Origin: Phaseolus vulgaris
Taxonomy: Eukaryota; Streptophyta; Magnoliopsida; Fabales; Fabaceae
Reading direction: 5' to 3'
Assembly (NCBI RefSeq): GCF_000499845.2
Contig: NC_023751.2
Coordinates: forward strand, 35,205,309 to 35,269,308
DNA: 64,000 bases
In this document: piece by piece, positions 28,618-40,228 of the stretch
Position numbering within the stretch: the stretch's first letter is position 1
Layout of the letters: each line of letters starts with the position of its first letter
Notes under the pieces: model-generated
Seen by the model: only the letters and a program-made list of their open reading frames with translations
What the model was told of the DNA's origin: nothing
The model's database searches: none
Program-made: the position numbers and the translations under genes

Positions 28618-29915
28618 ACTTAAATGTATCTCTTATACAAACAAACCAAATCCAACCTAAATATTACTTAACCATTAGATCAAAATCAAACTCAACACTA
28701 TTGTTATTAATAGAATAACTTATCTTAACCTTCAATTTTATATCATTTCTCCTTTTTATTTAAGTTTTTTTTTAATTTCTTTATTATTTGATGTTTATCA
28801 CTACTTATATTTATCATAAATTTTTATTTATTACGTAAAATATAAAGTTTCTCATTTTACATGAAGTTAAAAATTAATAAAATGTTTATAATAAAATATG
28901 TTTTTAAGATATATGCATAGTAGGCAATTAAATTCTTCATGCTAACATAAATATAATAATAATTTACATAAATTCTAATATGTATACTATTTGAGGAATA
29001 TTTTTTTAAGAATGAGTAGAAGTTAAAACCATAAAAATATCAAAATTATTAATTATTATTAAAAATCCACTTTTCATTAAAAAAAAAGACATTCAACATG
29101 CTTTACACTTTTAGAAAATCAATATTGGCTATTTTTTCAAAAAAAAAACGTGTCGACGGCTGTTAAAGCAGTGAAGATGGTTCCAACTAGGCAACTAAAT
29201 AGTGGGGAATTACAAAAGAGAGAAACAATATTTCTAATTAAATTAATGTGATTAGAAGAAAAAGAATAAACAGTGTAAAATAATAGAAGATTAAATAATA
29301 ATTATAATTTTATAGAAAATAAAATATTATAGTTTTTTATTATAAAATAACGAGAAAAGAGAAACGTAAGAAAAATAGGAATTGGAGACTACTATGTGTG
29401 CATGCTGCAATCTTCATGCTGAGTTCTTACATTATCTTTTCACTGTTCAATTATTCCTTCACCTTCTTTTATCTTTTTTTTATTATTTTAATCTTTTGTC
29501 ACTATTGATAAAGACAATGGCCTTTTTATTGGAAGCTAGTATAATAGGAAATAAGCTTAACATGATAATTTTATAAAACTTTTTGCATTGAAGAATGTCG
29601 ACATTTATAAGAATATCAAGTTATTTTTATCTTAAAAATATTTTTTTTCAACAACTTTAGAAAAAATATTATAATTGAAATTTTATAAAACTTTTATATT
29701 AAAATATTTTTTTGTAAAAACTAAAAAATATGTGATATAATAAAATCTAAAAAAATAAATTAAAGCATATATTATATCCAGTTGAATTAGGATCATATTT
29801 TGAAAAAAAAAAAAAAACTAAAAGTAATCCTTCTAAGAACTTCTAATAACCATTTTTTTTACGCTATATTGCTCTTACATTGTTATTATCGTGATAATCT
29901 TATTTTTATAACTAA

Positions 29916-29952
<37 letters not shown>

Positions 29953-30146
29953 GTGTGTGTTGTACTGTGGAAAGATCATTATGTAAAAAAAGTACTTTGT
30001 GAAGAAGAAAAGAGGAAAAAGACACCAAAACCTATATTTTTGTATTGATTTTATATGTATATGTGAAAGGAAAATAAGAGTATATAAAAACTCATATCCA
30101 AGAAAAAAAAATGGTCCAATACAAAAGATAAAAAAAGTAATAAAAA

Positions 30147-30470
30147 ATTAAAAAAAAACATTAAATAAAAATCAATTTTAAAAATAAAAAATATTAGTTA
30201 TTATATTAACGAAATTAAATATTAGTTTAAATATTAAAAATATTATTAATATTTAAATTAATTTATATTATTAATAACTATTTTTTAAATTAATATTTAA
30301 TTAAGTAGTTGATAATTAAATAATAATTTAGAAATTATTTATCAATAATAAAAATTATTTAAATATTATTAACTTTTTTAATTTCTAAAATAATATAAAG
30401 TTTAATCAATATAACAATTAATTATTTTTTATTTTTAAAAAATATGTCAATTTAATTATTTTTTTTAATA
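30147..30470. mobile_element. Foldback MITE-like element, copy e
   Basis: It begins ACATTAAATAAAAATCAATT and shows mirror-image arms, with central TATTAATAACTA / AATTATTTATCAATAATA blocks. The termini are worn and no target duplication is recognisable. Confidence 0.6.
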
Positions 30471-30989
30471 ATAAAAAATAGTCCAATACAACAGATAAGA
30501 ATATAGTATCGAGGTGTATATATTAAGAAGATTTAGTATATAAATTATTATAATATTTTTTAATTATTTAAAATCTTAATATATAGTAATTTATATTTTC
30601 TTTTATATGTAATAATTGATTTTTTTTTTCATTTTATTCAATGTAAATTTCAAAGTCACACTAAAATTTACAACTTTGCTGTAAATATATTAAACTTGTT
30701 TAATTGTTAAGGTTAAAGATGATGATGATGCATGTGACTGCCACGGCATAAATGTTAGCACATGTCTGCAATACATAGATACATCATGTTTATCACGTTT
30801 TTATTCGTACATTCATTCAGTCATATTAGTAAGGCACAAAGTTGAATTCAAACACTCTCCATGCTTTTAAATTTCAACTTGTTACTTTCCAATGCCCCAC
30901 AACTTTTTTATATCCATTTATACAAATTGTCACATAATTACTCCATTTATAATTTTTTATTTTAAATATATAATTCATTTATTATTGTT

Positions 30990-31320
30990 GGATTCGAACA
31001 TTTTATATATAATTAAGGATAAACCTTATCTTATAAGTTGATTTTATAAGATTGAGTTAAATGTAAAGTTTACTTCTGAATAATATCATACGTGAGTCAT
31101 TTTGAGTCTATGCGATTATTTGTTGAATTTATCACACCACTCACTATCAGACCGTTATCGGACAATTCATAATATATAGTATGGCGTACAAGTTAGTAGC
31201 TTTGGTGTGAAGAAAATGTGTTGAATTATGATATTTTATAGTATATAAATAGATGCAAACCTCACCTATAAATCGATTTTATGATGTTGAATTAAACTTA
31301 AAATTTACTTCTTAATAATT
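30990..31320. repeat. LTR-type debris
   Basis: Ordered blocks ACCTTATCTTATAAGTTGAT, GATTGAGTTAAATGTAAAG, a CACTATCAGACCGTTATCGG block and a repeat of CCTATAAATCGATTTTATGA match the patches at 16560-16680 and 17290-17610. No coding sequence is associated. Confidence 0.4.
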
Positions 31321-32329
31321 CTCTTAAAAACAAATTCAATTTGACACTATCACAATAAAAACTTATTTTGTGGGACTAATTAAAAAAGCATGACCCACAA
31401 TTATGCATTAAACCTATTTTTTTTGTTAAGAAATCTAACTAAAACGTAGCTTTCATTAGTAGATTGCTTAACACATTAATAACATTAATAATCCAACGTG
31501 TGATCATAAAGTCAAAGTTTGAAGAGAGCAAATTTAACAACTTATTTTGTAACAAGTTAAAAAAAAACAGAAATTAATGAATAAACAAAGTTTGAGAAAA
31601 TAAATGATGAGATAAATTATGTCTAGATACATTAACACTAACTTTTTGAGAAGAAAAAGTCGTTTTTGGTTATAAAGTGATTGCGGGCAGAGTCGTTTCA
31701 CACACTGTAACAAAGCTAAGCCCAAATAATAATAAAAAATGTTATCTTTTAAACGAAGTTTTATATTTTCTATAATACTTGCTTATTTACAATTTAAAAT
31801 GTAAATATTGAACAATTTAAAATATATTATATCTTTTTATAATTTCGCTTTATATCAAACCATGCATATTTGTACTTCGATTACATTAAACATAAATAAG
31901 TTAAAAAAAACAATATCCTGGGAAAATAAAAACTTTCTTTCTTAAAAAAAAAGTTAAGTTTAACGTGATTGAAATACAATTATTCTCTTTATTTTTTTAT
32001 ATAAAGTTTTTTAATTAGGTATTTTTGAATATTTTGAGTAGTTATATTTTTTTATATCTTTACATTATGGAGTTGAAACTACAGTTACAAGATTTCACAA
32101 CATTATATTCTCTCTTTCACATAAGAACATATTATATTTTTACAAATTTAAAAACTTTCCTATTGATTATAGTGCATTGTACTTGTTTAATCTCTCAAAT
32201 CTCCTATTTTGTATTTTTTTATTTTTTTATTTTTTTATTTCTCATTCTCCTAACTCACTTATTTTTAATCTTATGCAATTCATTATGTGTAGATAACTTA
32301 ATTTTCTTTATCTTTAAATAAGATATTAT

Positions 32330-32518
32330 TATAAAAAATTATTAAATAAAAACTAATATTATATAAAAATAAATAAATAGTTACTATATTAACTAAATTA
32401 ATTAGAGATTAAAAAAATTATTAAAATCTAAAATAATTTTATTATTAATAAATATTTTTTCAATTGATATCTAATTAAATATAAAAATGTTAGCTACTTA
32501 TTTGGTGTAACTAATTAG

Positions 32519-32546
<28 letters not shown>
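32330..32546. mobile_element. Foldback MITE-like element, truncated copy f, with (AT)n
   Basis: The left arm (AAAAATTATTAAATAAAAAC) and central blocks (GATATCTAATTAA, GTTAGCTACTTATT) are present. The right arm is replaced by an (AT)n run at 32519-32546. Confidence 0.5.
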
Positions 32547-32549
<3 letters not shown>

Positions 32550-33050
32550 ATATATATTTCTGTGTTTCTGTGTAAAAGAAATCTGTTTTAATATAAAATT
32601 TTAGATTAAGATTATAATCATTGAAAAATTTATTGTAAGCTTTATATTGATTTTAATAATATTGTCGGTAAATTTATGCAAATGGTTTTTTCAACTTTCA
32701 TGTTTATATGTACCAATATAGGGAGAATAAATTATGCATAAATAAGTTGTAATTTTTTATTACTTTGAAGACATAAACTTAAAGCAGACAAAAAAGACGG
32801 ACTCCATTTTATAAAATTTAGTAGAATAATTTTTTTTAACTTTTTTTAATTAAACAACTTCAAAGTTATCTTTTACTAAGTTCGAATCCACAATCACTCA
32901 TTACTTAAAAAAAATCTAAACAAAAACTTTAATTCAGTTAGTTTTGTTCATAAGAATAATTAAGCATATATTTAATCTTTAATAATTGTCACATTTATTC
33001 ATTAAAGAAAAAATTAATATACAGTAACATTGAAGGGAGCTTTTTAATTT

Positions 33051-36000
33051 ATGTTAAAATTTAGTTACTGAGTTTCCTATTTAAGATTTTTTTTTAAGTT
33101 TCTTTATCAAAGAAATTATTAATTGACACGAGAGAGTGTAAATTTATTATTTATTTAACTAATAATATTTTAAAAACTATTATATGTAAAAACGGAAATT
33201 AAAAGAATAATATTAATACATGAAATATTATTAACTTTAAATAATTATTTATTACAGAATGTACATATAATTAAATTTATTTAATCATTTGAAATGTTGA
33301 TCAAGTATATTCATTTAATTATTTTATGTAAAAAAAGTTAAAATTTATTTTATATTACAATTTATTGATAAATAATTTTTTTTTATTAGTTTAAACTAAA
33401 ATTAATTATAATTTTGGATTTTCTTATGCTGAACATGTTTTTGGAAGGGATATTTATAGTTAAAGAATAATTATGAAAAATGTTTATTTTTGTAATTTTA
33501 GAGGTTGGTTTAGCCCAAATTATAAGTGATGATTTAAAAGAAAAATAATAATATAGAAAAAAAAGACTCTTGTTTTAATATAATATGTACTACGTGGTCC
33601 TCCTGAATAAACTGAAGCAGTTAGTATCCATTATAACTATGAATATCAATTATATGTACTTAATTATATATTCTGTTGTAACAACTTTAAAACAATTATA
33701 ACAATGTGATGTCAAACTCAACACCACTGTAACTGAATTTGTTACTGATACACATCATAGCTCTTCTAACTCTATAAATACTTGATAGACATTTACTAGC
33801 TAGATTTACTACTACCCAAACATCAAACAACTACACCTACTACTATTTCTCAGCCTACAAAATGAATCCTTCAATTCTAGAAGCACTGGAAGCTCACATT
33901 GACACAGCCATGCAGAAAAATGAAGACACATTACAAAAGGCTTTTGATTCTCTTCAAAAGGACGAGACGACGATGCAAGATGCTCTCACTGAAATACGAA
34001 AAGACATGAAGACGATGCAAGCTTTCCACCAAAGTGAGCTTCGGAAGCTACGAGAACAACATCGTCAGAAGAACCACCCTAATCGCCATGAGTTATTTTT
34101 TTTGAGATTTTTTTAAAGTTTCTTTCTTAAATAAATTATATTTTTTTATGAAATAAATTATCAATTGATATTTAATGAGAGAATGTAAATTTGTTATTTA
34201 TTTAGTTAATAATATTTTAAAATCTATTTGTGTAAAAACGAAAATTAAAATAATAGTATTATTACACGAAAATAGTATTAACTTTGTATAATTATTTATT
34301 ATATAATATACGTAATTAAATTTTTTTAATAATTTGAAATATGATTAAGTATATTAGTTTAATTGGTTTAATATAATACATTAGAAAATGTGGTTATTAT
34401 CGAGGTGTGAGAGCTATTTCTATCAGCCCTAGTGATTCACTAATACCGAGTTTTATCTTTTATATTATATATTGCTAAATATTCTTTAACTAGGACTCAT
34501 ATAGTACTCTTAAATTATACGTTTTTATATTTTTCGTGGATGTTAAAATTTTAAATTACTTAAAATATAGTTAATAATTTACTTAGTGATGTGATTAATC
34601 TTAACTTATATTTGATTTACAATTTTATCAATTGTGTGATTTAGTGGGATGAACATGACCAATTATTCATACTATAAGAAGGAAAACTATTTAATAGAGA
34701 AATACAATAACTAATTATTTTTTTCTATAAAATTAATAATAGATTACGTAGTTGGTAGTTGATTTTTCAAGTTTATAAAGGTTAGATATATCACATAATT
34801 AGTAATATTACCTATGGTTGGTTATGCATATTTATGATCTTAATAAATGAGATTCAAGATATAACTAAAACAATCAATCACATGATATATATTCATAATG
34901 TAATATCTCAAATATACATCTAACTACAACACAAATTTTATATATTTCTATACAACTTAGAGTTTTTTAAAACATTCATAATATATGATTAGAGCTTATA
35001 GAAATACAAACATTTACAATATAAGATTCAAAACAACATTCTAAAGTCCTCCATACTATTAGGTACACCTCTATGATTTGCTGGTGTAAGTTTTATAGCA
35101 CTTGAAAAGAAATTTCATAACATACTTCATTCATGCAAAAAGAATCAATCATAATTATTTGTATTGAATTATATCTTTTGTTATTATACATACTAAAAAA
35201 TTTTAAAAGAAAAAAATTATTATACCTCTACTTTTTGTAAATAATTATTTTAAAGTTGAAGTTGAATTATATATATATATATATTTACTATTTATTAAGT
35301 TTAATTTAATATTAAAATTATTAATAATAATTTTTAATTTGTTAAATTAATATTTCATATATGTATTAATAATTAGTGAATATATATTAAAAATTGAATC
35401 TAATCATTATTAAGAAATTATTTAAATACAAAATAATTTCTTTATGGTCAATAATTCATTAAAATAATTAAAAATTACAATTGAATTATTAAATGGATAT
35501 GATTTGGATGAAGTTATTTATACATAGGTCGCATTATATTATTTAGTTAAAATTTAGTTAATGAGTTTCTTTTTTTAGATTTTTTAAAGTTTCTTTATCG
35601 AATAAATTATTAATTGACATTTAATGAGAATGTAAATTTATTATTTATTTAATTAATAATATTTTTAAAACTATTATATATAAAAACGGAAATTAAAAGA
35701 ATAATATTAATACACGAAAATAGTATTAACTTTATATAATTATTTATTACAGAATATACATAATTAAATTTATTTAATAATTTGAAATAATGATTAAGTA
35801 TATTAATTTAATTATTTTATGCAATAAAAGTTAAAATGTAGTTTATATTACAATTTATTGATAAATAATGTTATTAGTTTAAAATAAAATTAATTGTAAT
35901 TTTGGTTTTTTTTATGCTGAACATGTTTTTGGAAGGGATATTTATAGTTAAAGGAAACCATAATTATAAAAAAATGCTTATTTTTATAATTTTAGGTTAG

Positions 36001-36490
36001 TTGGGTCCAAATTATAAGTGATCATTTAAAAGAAAAATAATAAGATAGAAAAAAAAAAGACTTTAGATTTAACATAATATGTACTACTTGGTCCTCCTGA
36101 AAAAGCTGCCCTTGATTATATATTCTGTTGTAACAACTCTAAAACAATTATAACGATAATAATGTAATGTTGCAACAAATCTAGAACAATTATAATCAGA
36201 ATAATGTAATTGTGAAACTCAGCACCACTTTTTGTAACTGAAGTGGTTACTAGTACACCTCATGATTCTTTCAAGTCTATAAATATACTTTATACTCGTT
36301 TGCTACTTATATATTATATTTCTCACAACAGCCCGTTCATCTCAGTCTACAATGAATTCTTCAATTTTAGAAGCACTTCAAGCTCACATTGACACAGCCA
36401 TGCAGAAAAATGAAGATACATTACAAAAGGCCATTGATTCTGTTCAAAAGAACAAGATCATAATGCAATATGCTCTCACTGAAATACGAA
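33051..36490 (+). repeat. Segmental duplication carrying a small gene; a third partial copy of its 5' part
   Basis: Block 33051-34080 is duplicated at 35544-36490: both begin GTTAAAATTTAGTTA, pass through AATTATTAATTGACA, TGCTGAACATGTTTTTGGAA, a GTACTAC(G/T)TGGTCCTCCTG segment and a TATA box, and end in the small ORF. A third copy of only the first part runs from about 34085 to 34385, directly after the first ORF. The third copy's first bases supply the last codons of that ORF, so the first gene copy ends inside the junction. Confidence 0.8.
33862..34116 (+). CDS. Small helical hypothetical protein, 84 aa (copy 1)
   Basis: I cannot assign a function. The first 70 residues are highly charged and predicted helical, with a near-repeated phrase, MQKNEDTLQKAFDSLQKDE then MQDALTEIRKDMKTMQ, so a short coiled coil is likely. 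A TATA box (CTATAAATA, about 33773) lies 90 bp before the ATG. Copy 2 at 36352 shares the N-terminal 45 residues with few changes and is preceded by the same promoter. The C-terminal HELFFLRFF is encoded by the start of a flanking repeat, so the natural C-terminus may have been lost. It could be a lineage-specific gene or the beginning of a retroelement gag-like frame. Confidence 0.5.
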   Translation: MNPSILEALEAHIDTAMQKNEDTLQKAFDSLQKDETTMQDALTEIRKDMKTMQAFHQSELRKLREQHRQKNHPNRHELFFLRFF

Positions 36491-36534
36491 AATTCACATC
36501 CTCTGCAGCGAAGCAAAAACAAAAAATGAAGTGA
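36352..36534 (+). CDS. Small helical hypothetical protein, 60 aa (copy 2, 3'-altered)
   Basis: Residues 1-46 parallel copy 1 (MNSSILEALQAHIDTAMQKN, then EDTLQKAIDSVQKN). After LTEIRK near 36490 the two copies diverge completely: here the frame ends FTSSAAKQKQKMK, running into sequence belonging to a retroelement 3' region. A TATA box (CTATAAATATA, about 36277) sits 75 bp upstream, as in copy 1. The loss of similarity at one point suggests an insertion or deletion replaced the original 3' end. Whether either copy is translated is unknown. Confidence 0.45.
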   Translation: MNSSILEALQAHIDTAMQKNEDTLQKAIDSVQKNKIIMQYALTEIRKFTSSAAKQKQKMK

Positions 36535-37348
36535 GATTTGTAAGAGAAACTGAAATGATAAGGGCAGAAGGGGATGCATCAATAAAGAAAGTAAAGATTA
36601 TGTGCTGTAATGATCTTTTTCTAGAGAGGCCATTTATAGAGCTATTCAGTAAGAAAGTTGAAGGTGGAGATGCAGCCAAGCATAACTTTTTCCCAAATTT
36701 AGATTTACTTCATAAGCATAAGAAATCATTGTGGGATCAATATTTGATAATGAAGGTGGCTAGAATCTTGGAATTTCAACTTACTAGGTGCAGAGACTTT
36801 TATACAAAACCCCCTCTCATTCCCACCACCACCTAAGCCTCCAAACCTAAATTTGCATGCAGTAGCCAATGGGTTCCCTCCCTATGATAGACAATATCAT
36901 AACACTTTCATGAAGTGTAGATAAAGATCATGGGGTTGAAGATGAGCCACTGAATCAAGGTTCCACTGTTCCAACCTTGAGGACAAGGTTGTTTGGTCGG
37001 AGGGGAGTAATGTTATGACACAAAGTAAGGATAGGATTTGGAAAGTTTATTATAGGAAAAATAAAAAATAAAGGTCGGTTAGTAGCGGTTAGTAGCAGTT
37101 AGTAGTGGTTAGTAGTAGTTAATAGCGGTTAGTATGGTTAGTGGTCTTTAAATAAAGACCAACCGGTTTAGTGAATGGTACGTTTTGTGTATTCAGTTTG
37201 GTAGCCAGGGAAATCCTGTGTAAAAGGAATAATCTTTTCCTTTGTGGGTGTCCTGAATGAATAGTGCAGAATCAATAATACAGAGAATTATTCAGTAGAT
37301 TCTGGTGTTCTTGGTTTATCTTTGAGTGCGTTTTCTTGATTCGTAACA
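36491..37348 (+). mobile_element. Ty3/gypsy-like 3' fragment with 338-bp LTR
   Basis: The LTR runs from TGTTATGACA (37011) to CGTAACA (37348), giving 5-bp inverted ends TGTTA/TAACA. A polypurine tract (CGGAGGGGAG, 36999-37007) sits immediately before it, as for a 3' LTR. Just upstream, the bases encode NLEDKVVWSEGSNVM, typical of the non-coding end of legume gypsy elements. A 101-codon frame at 36531-36836 is of unknown origin and may be a captured or gag-like remnant. The 5' part and 5' LTR are absent. Confidence 0.65.
37074..37143 (+). repeat. 10-bp tandem repeat in the LTR, about 7 units
   Basis: The unit CGGTTAGTAG is repeated about seven times with substitutions (CAGTTAGTAG, TGGTTAGTAG, TAGTTAATAG). 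It lies in the promoter-proximal half of the LTR and could hold repeated regulatory sites. Confidence 0.75.
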
Positions 37349-37369
37349 GTACACTAGACTGGTTCCCAG

Positions 37370-37545
37370 TTGGATTGGTTGAACCATCCAGTCCAGACCA
37401 ATTTTAATAACTATGGTTCAAATTATCAAATTGCATACATCTCAACAAAGTCTTTGGGCGACTTCAGATCCAGTTCATGTGTTCCAAGCTTGATGATTTA
37501 TGTGTCCAGCCTGAGGGGGAATGCTAGAAAAGTTGTTTTCTGTTG
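37370..37545 (+). mobile_element. Ty1/copia 3' end relic
   Basis: One frame reads QIAYISTKSLGDF and another FMCSKLDDLCVQPEGEC, corresponding to the end of a copia polyprotein (pattern ...VADILTKSL...CSKLGxxDxYAPA). Next comes a purine tract, CTGAGGGGGAA, and then TGCTAGAAAAG, a decayed LTR start. Frame changes and substitutions show that it is inactive. It abuts the gypsy LTR. Confidence 0.55.
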
Positions 37546-37589
37546 TATACTGATTACACCTATCTTTTCCAATATAGTCAATAACTATG

Positions 37590-37625
37590 TGTGTATGGAC
37601 ACACACACATATATATATATATATA
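37590..37625. repeat. (AC)n(AT)n microsatellite
   Basis: GGACACACACACATATATATATATATA, a compound dinucleotide repeat in the copia LTR relic. Confidence 0.85.
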
Positions 37626-37936
37626 ATTCAGCTGAGGCACACTCGAGCTTTATCACATTTCCAAACGTCTCAACTACAGGAAAAAAAAAACAACAAATGC
37701 TAATGTTCATATAAAACAGCAGCTAAGTTACTGCGTAGCCTCAAATAAGGACATGGTACAATGCAAAGATGTCATGTAAAGTTAAAACACCAACCAAACA
37801 GGAGACCCAGGCAAAAAAAATAGCAAGAAAAAGGGACTCGATCAGGGGATGGTCTGAAACAGCCTAAAGAATCTCATGGTGGCTGACAACAGTGACCAGA
37901 GATGCCAGTCAGACAGTAGGAACTGGGTAAAAAGAA

Positions 37937-40228
37937 TTAGAAACGAGAAAGAATCTGCAGACTCTGTAAATCGCACAGCAAAAGTTCATTTTGATACATT
38001 TTAACAATTAGTTAAAATTAAATTATTAAAATAAAACAATGATCGAGTACATTGAGCAGCAACTGCTTATATGCTAAAAAAAGTTCTGATGAAGACATGG
38101 GTATAACACAATAGATAACTATAGGATAAACTGAATAAACATGCATCAGAGAGCAATAATGATGTCTCGACTGTAACAAATATATAGAATACAAGTCATA
38201 AACACGTCAGAGTGGACATATACCTGTTCAATTGAAGTAGAATCAGTATTTGTCTGCTCTTGTGTATCATTGGATTCACCATCAGCTTGACCTCTGTCAT
38301 CATGAATCATATCTTCAGGTTTTTCATCAACATTACCCAACACTATATTATCATTCAAGCCTTTTATATCTGCAGGAAGCTGGCCAGACTTCAATGCCTG
38401 CAATCATGTACACTGATTAGATGTACAGCATCATTACAGTCTTTTTCATAATAGATTAAATAATTAAACGAGGAAAAATCAGTTTACAACAGTTAAAACC
38501 ATTCTTAGTTTACACCATTGTTGAAATTAATAAGTATCACATTTATATACATTAAAATTAACATGATATGTAATTTTGGAACATATTAAATTAAGGGCTA
38601 TATAATTGTATTCTTATATTGTTGTTCAAATAAAAAGCATACTTAAGATATTCATCAGTGTAAGAATGGTATGTCTTAACACTGTCAATCAACTGCTTCT
38701 CAATTTAAATTAGGACGAATCAACATTTTTTCAGTTTGAAGATACAATATCATGAATCAAGCAAATAACCAGCAAAATATCATAATAAGACTCTCTAAAC
38801 CAAATGATAAAAAAACAATTACCCTTCTCCTTCTGTAAACCACTAAAGAAAACCAAGAGGAACTCCTCAACTTATGTCAACCCAATTCAACCTACCCCAC
38901 ACAGAAAATAATCCAATCTACATAGTCTATGCCAGCAAGTAGCAACATTGACAAAAAAACTGAGTGTTGGTCAGTGTTTCTAAAGCTCTAGTGACATGTG
39001 ACACATTTCATAGAGTCTTTCTGCAGATCATCCCTCTATTAGCAGGTCATTAGTTACAAATTATCCTATCATATTATTTACAATAATCTAAATATAACGT
39101 TAAGCAAGAGTATGACAGAAACAAATATTTAAAATCCAATAAGAGATTGTTTAATTTAGAAAAGTAAGCACCTTTTCAAGTCTAGCAACCTCCTCAAGAG
39201 TCTGAGAATTCACAATGGCAGCCTGCATAAAGAAACACGTCAAACCACAGGTAACCAAACTTAGCAGTTATCAGAGTGTGTCCCCTCTGCTTTGCACTTT
39301 TGGAATAGCTTCCAATGGTTTGCTGTAAAGATATGGATAGAAGAAAGAAGGGAATCTTCTCATCTACAATTTAGCAAAGTGCATCAACGGATGAAAGAGA
39401 GAACACATAGTAGATCTGAATTGAGAATGAATGCATGTTGGATATGTGACATGTTCAGCCCTACTGTGATAGGCCTTAAATAAAATGACGAGTTCAAGTA
39501 TCATCATTGTACCTTGATAGCAGTAATTTGCTCAGGTGTGGGAGCAACCACTTTGGGCGTCTGTTGTTCCTCAGCTGCTTCTGAAACATTTGGAGTTTTA
39601 GCAGGTGAAAATGGTTTGGGTGGTGTCCTTTTAATTTCTTCCATAACTTCTTCCGAGGCAAACAAGCTTTTGCCTTCCAACAGTTCCTATTAATTTAAAG
39701 AAACCATAAAAAGAATGAAATATAATAGAAGGGCATATGCAATTGGAAATAAGAAATAGACCTGACTATAATCTTTCTCCTTTTTAATAACATTGGTAGA
39801 TACAAAAGCCTTGCGATTCTATCTTTCATATTTCAAACAACAAGCCCGATAAAAATACTACGGTTAGTGGGAAAAAAAGCATTACCTTATTTTTCACTTT
39901 CTTGAAATCTAAAACCCGGAGGGATTTCAGTTTGTTAATAACATAAAGCCTATAATTTGGTTTATTCGTAATATTGTTGTCCGGCAGACTAAGGAACTGC
40001 AGCTTTGGAATGGATGCTAAAGGATCAATCTCTACCAAGTTTACAATTCTGTTGTTAGTGAGGACTAGTGTGTGTAAGTTTGGCAAGAACTCTGCAATGA
40101 AAATGACAGAAGGGACAAGGTCACTAAAATGAGGAAATTAAAAGAAAGAATGTGCAGTTCAAAGTTCAAAAACTGTACCTCCAATGCTGGGATTAATTCT
40201 AGTAATCCTGTTGTTATTAATGATACTT
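37937..40228 (-). pseudogene. U2A': U2 snRNP A' protein gene, 5'-truncated
   Basis: U2A' is an LRR protein of the spliceosomal U2 snRNP. Recognised exons (minus strand, in order): 40228-40179 (IINNNRITRINPSIG), 40091-39886 (EFLPNLHTLVLTNN... VLDFKKVKNK), 39686-39513 (ELLEGKSLFASEEVMEEI...), 39222-39172 (AAIVNSQTLEEVARLEK) and 38397-38224 (ALKSGQLPADIKG...TSIEQ), plus a possible last exon 37963-37937 (SLQILSRF). Junctions are GT-AG and the frame stays open throughout. The exons for the N-terminal LRRs, including the start, are absent: an in-frame stop lies three codons upstream of the first exon's homology, and nothing matches before the PPR gene 660 bp away. No in-frame Met precedes the LRR-coding part. 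It is therefore a partial duplicate or recent pseudogene, unless an unrecognised upstream exon exists. Confidence 0.72.

Larger units (their letters stand above)
27990..33050. other. Intergenic region, no gene seen
   Basis: The stretch is AT-rich throughout. It contains a 65-bp tandem duplication (28489-28617), foldback MITE copies (30147-30470, 32330-32520), (AT)n tracts at 29921-29947 and 32519-32546, and LTR-like debris at 30990-31320. A 98-codon frame at 32025-32321 is composed almost entirely of Phe, Leu, Ile and Tyr from T-rich sequence and is not credible as a gene. Confidence 0.5.

Noticed and set aside
32025..32321. 98-codon open frame
   Set aside because: Almost entirely Phe, Leu, Ile, Tyr from T-rich sequence; no domain, no exon context.
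32880..32905. tRNA-like phrase AAGTTCGAATCCACAATC
   Set aside because: Resembles a T-loop, but there is no acceptor stem, anticodon arm or D-arm around it.
39767..39826. Possible extra U2A' exon (NRKAFVSTNVIKKEKDYSQ)
   Set aside because: Direct joining of the flanking exons (KVKNK to ELLEGKSLF) matches the family; this piece has no counterpart.
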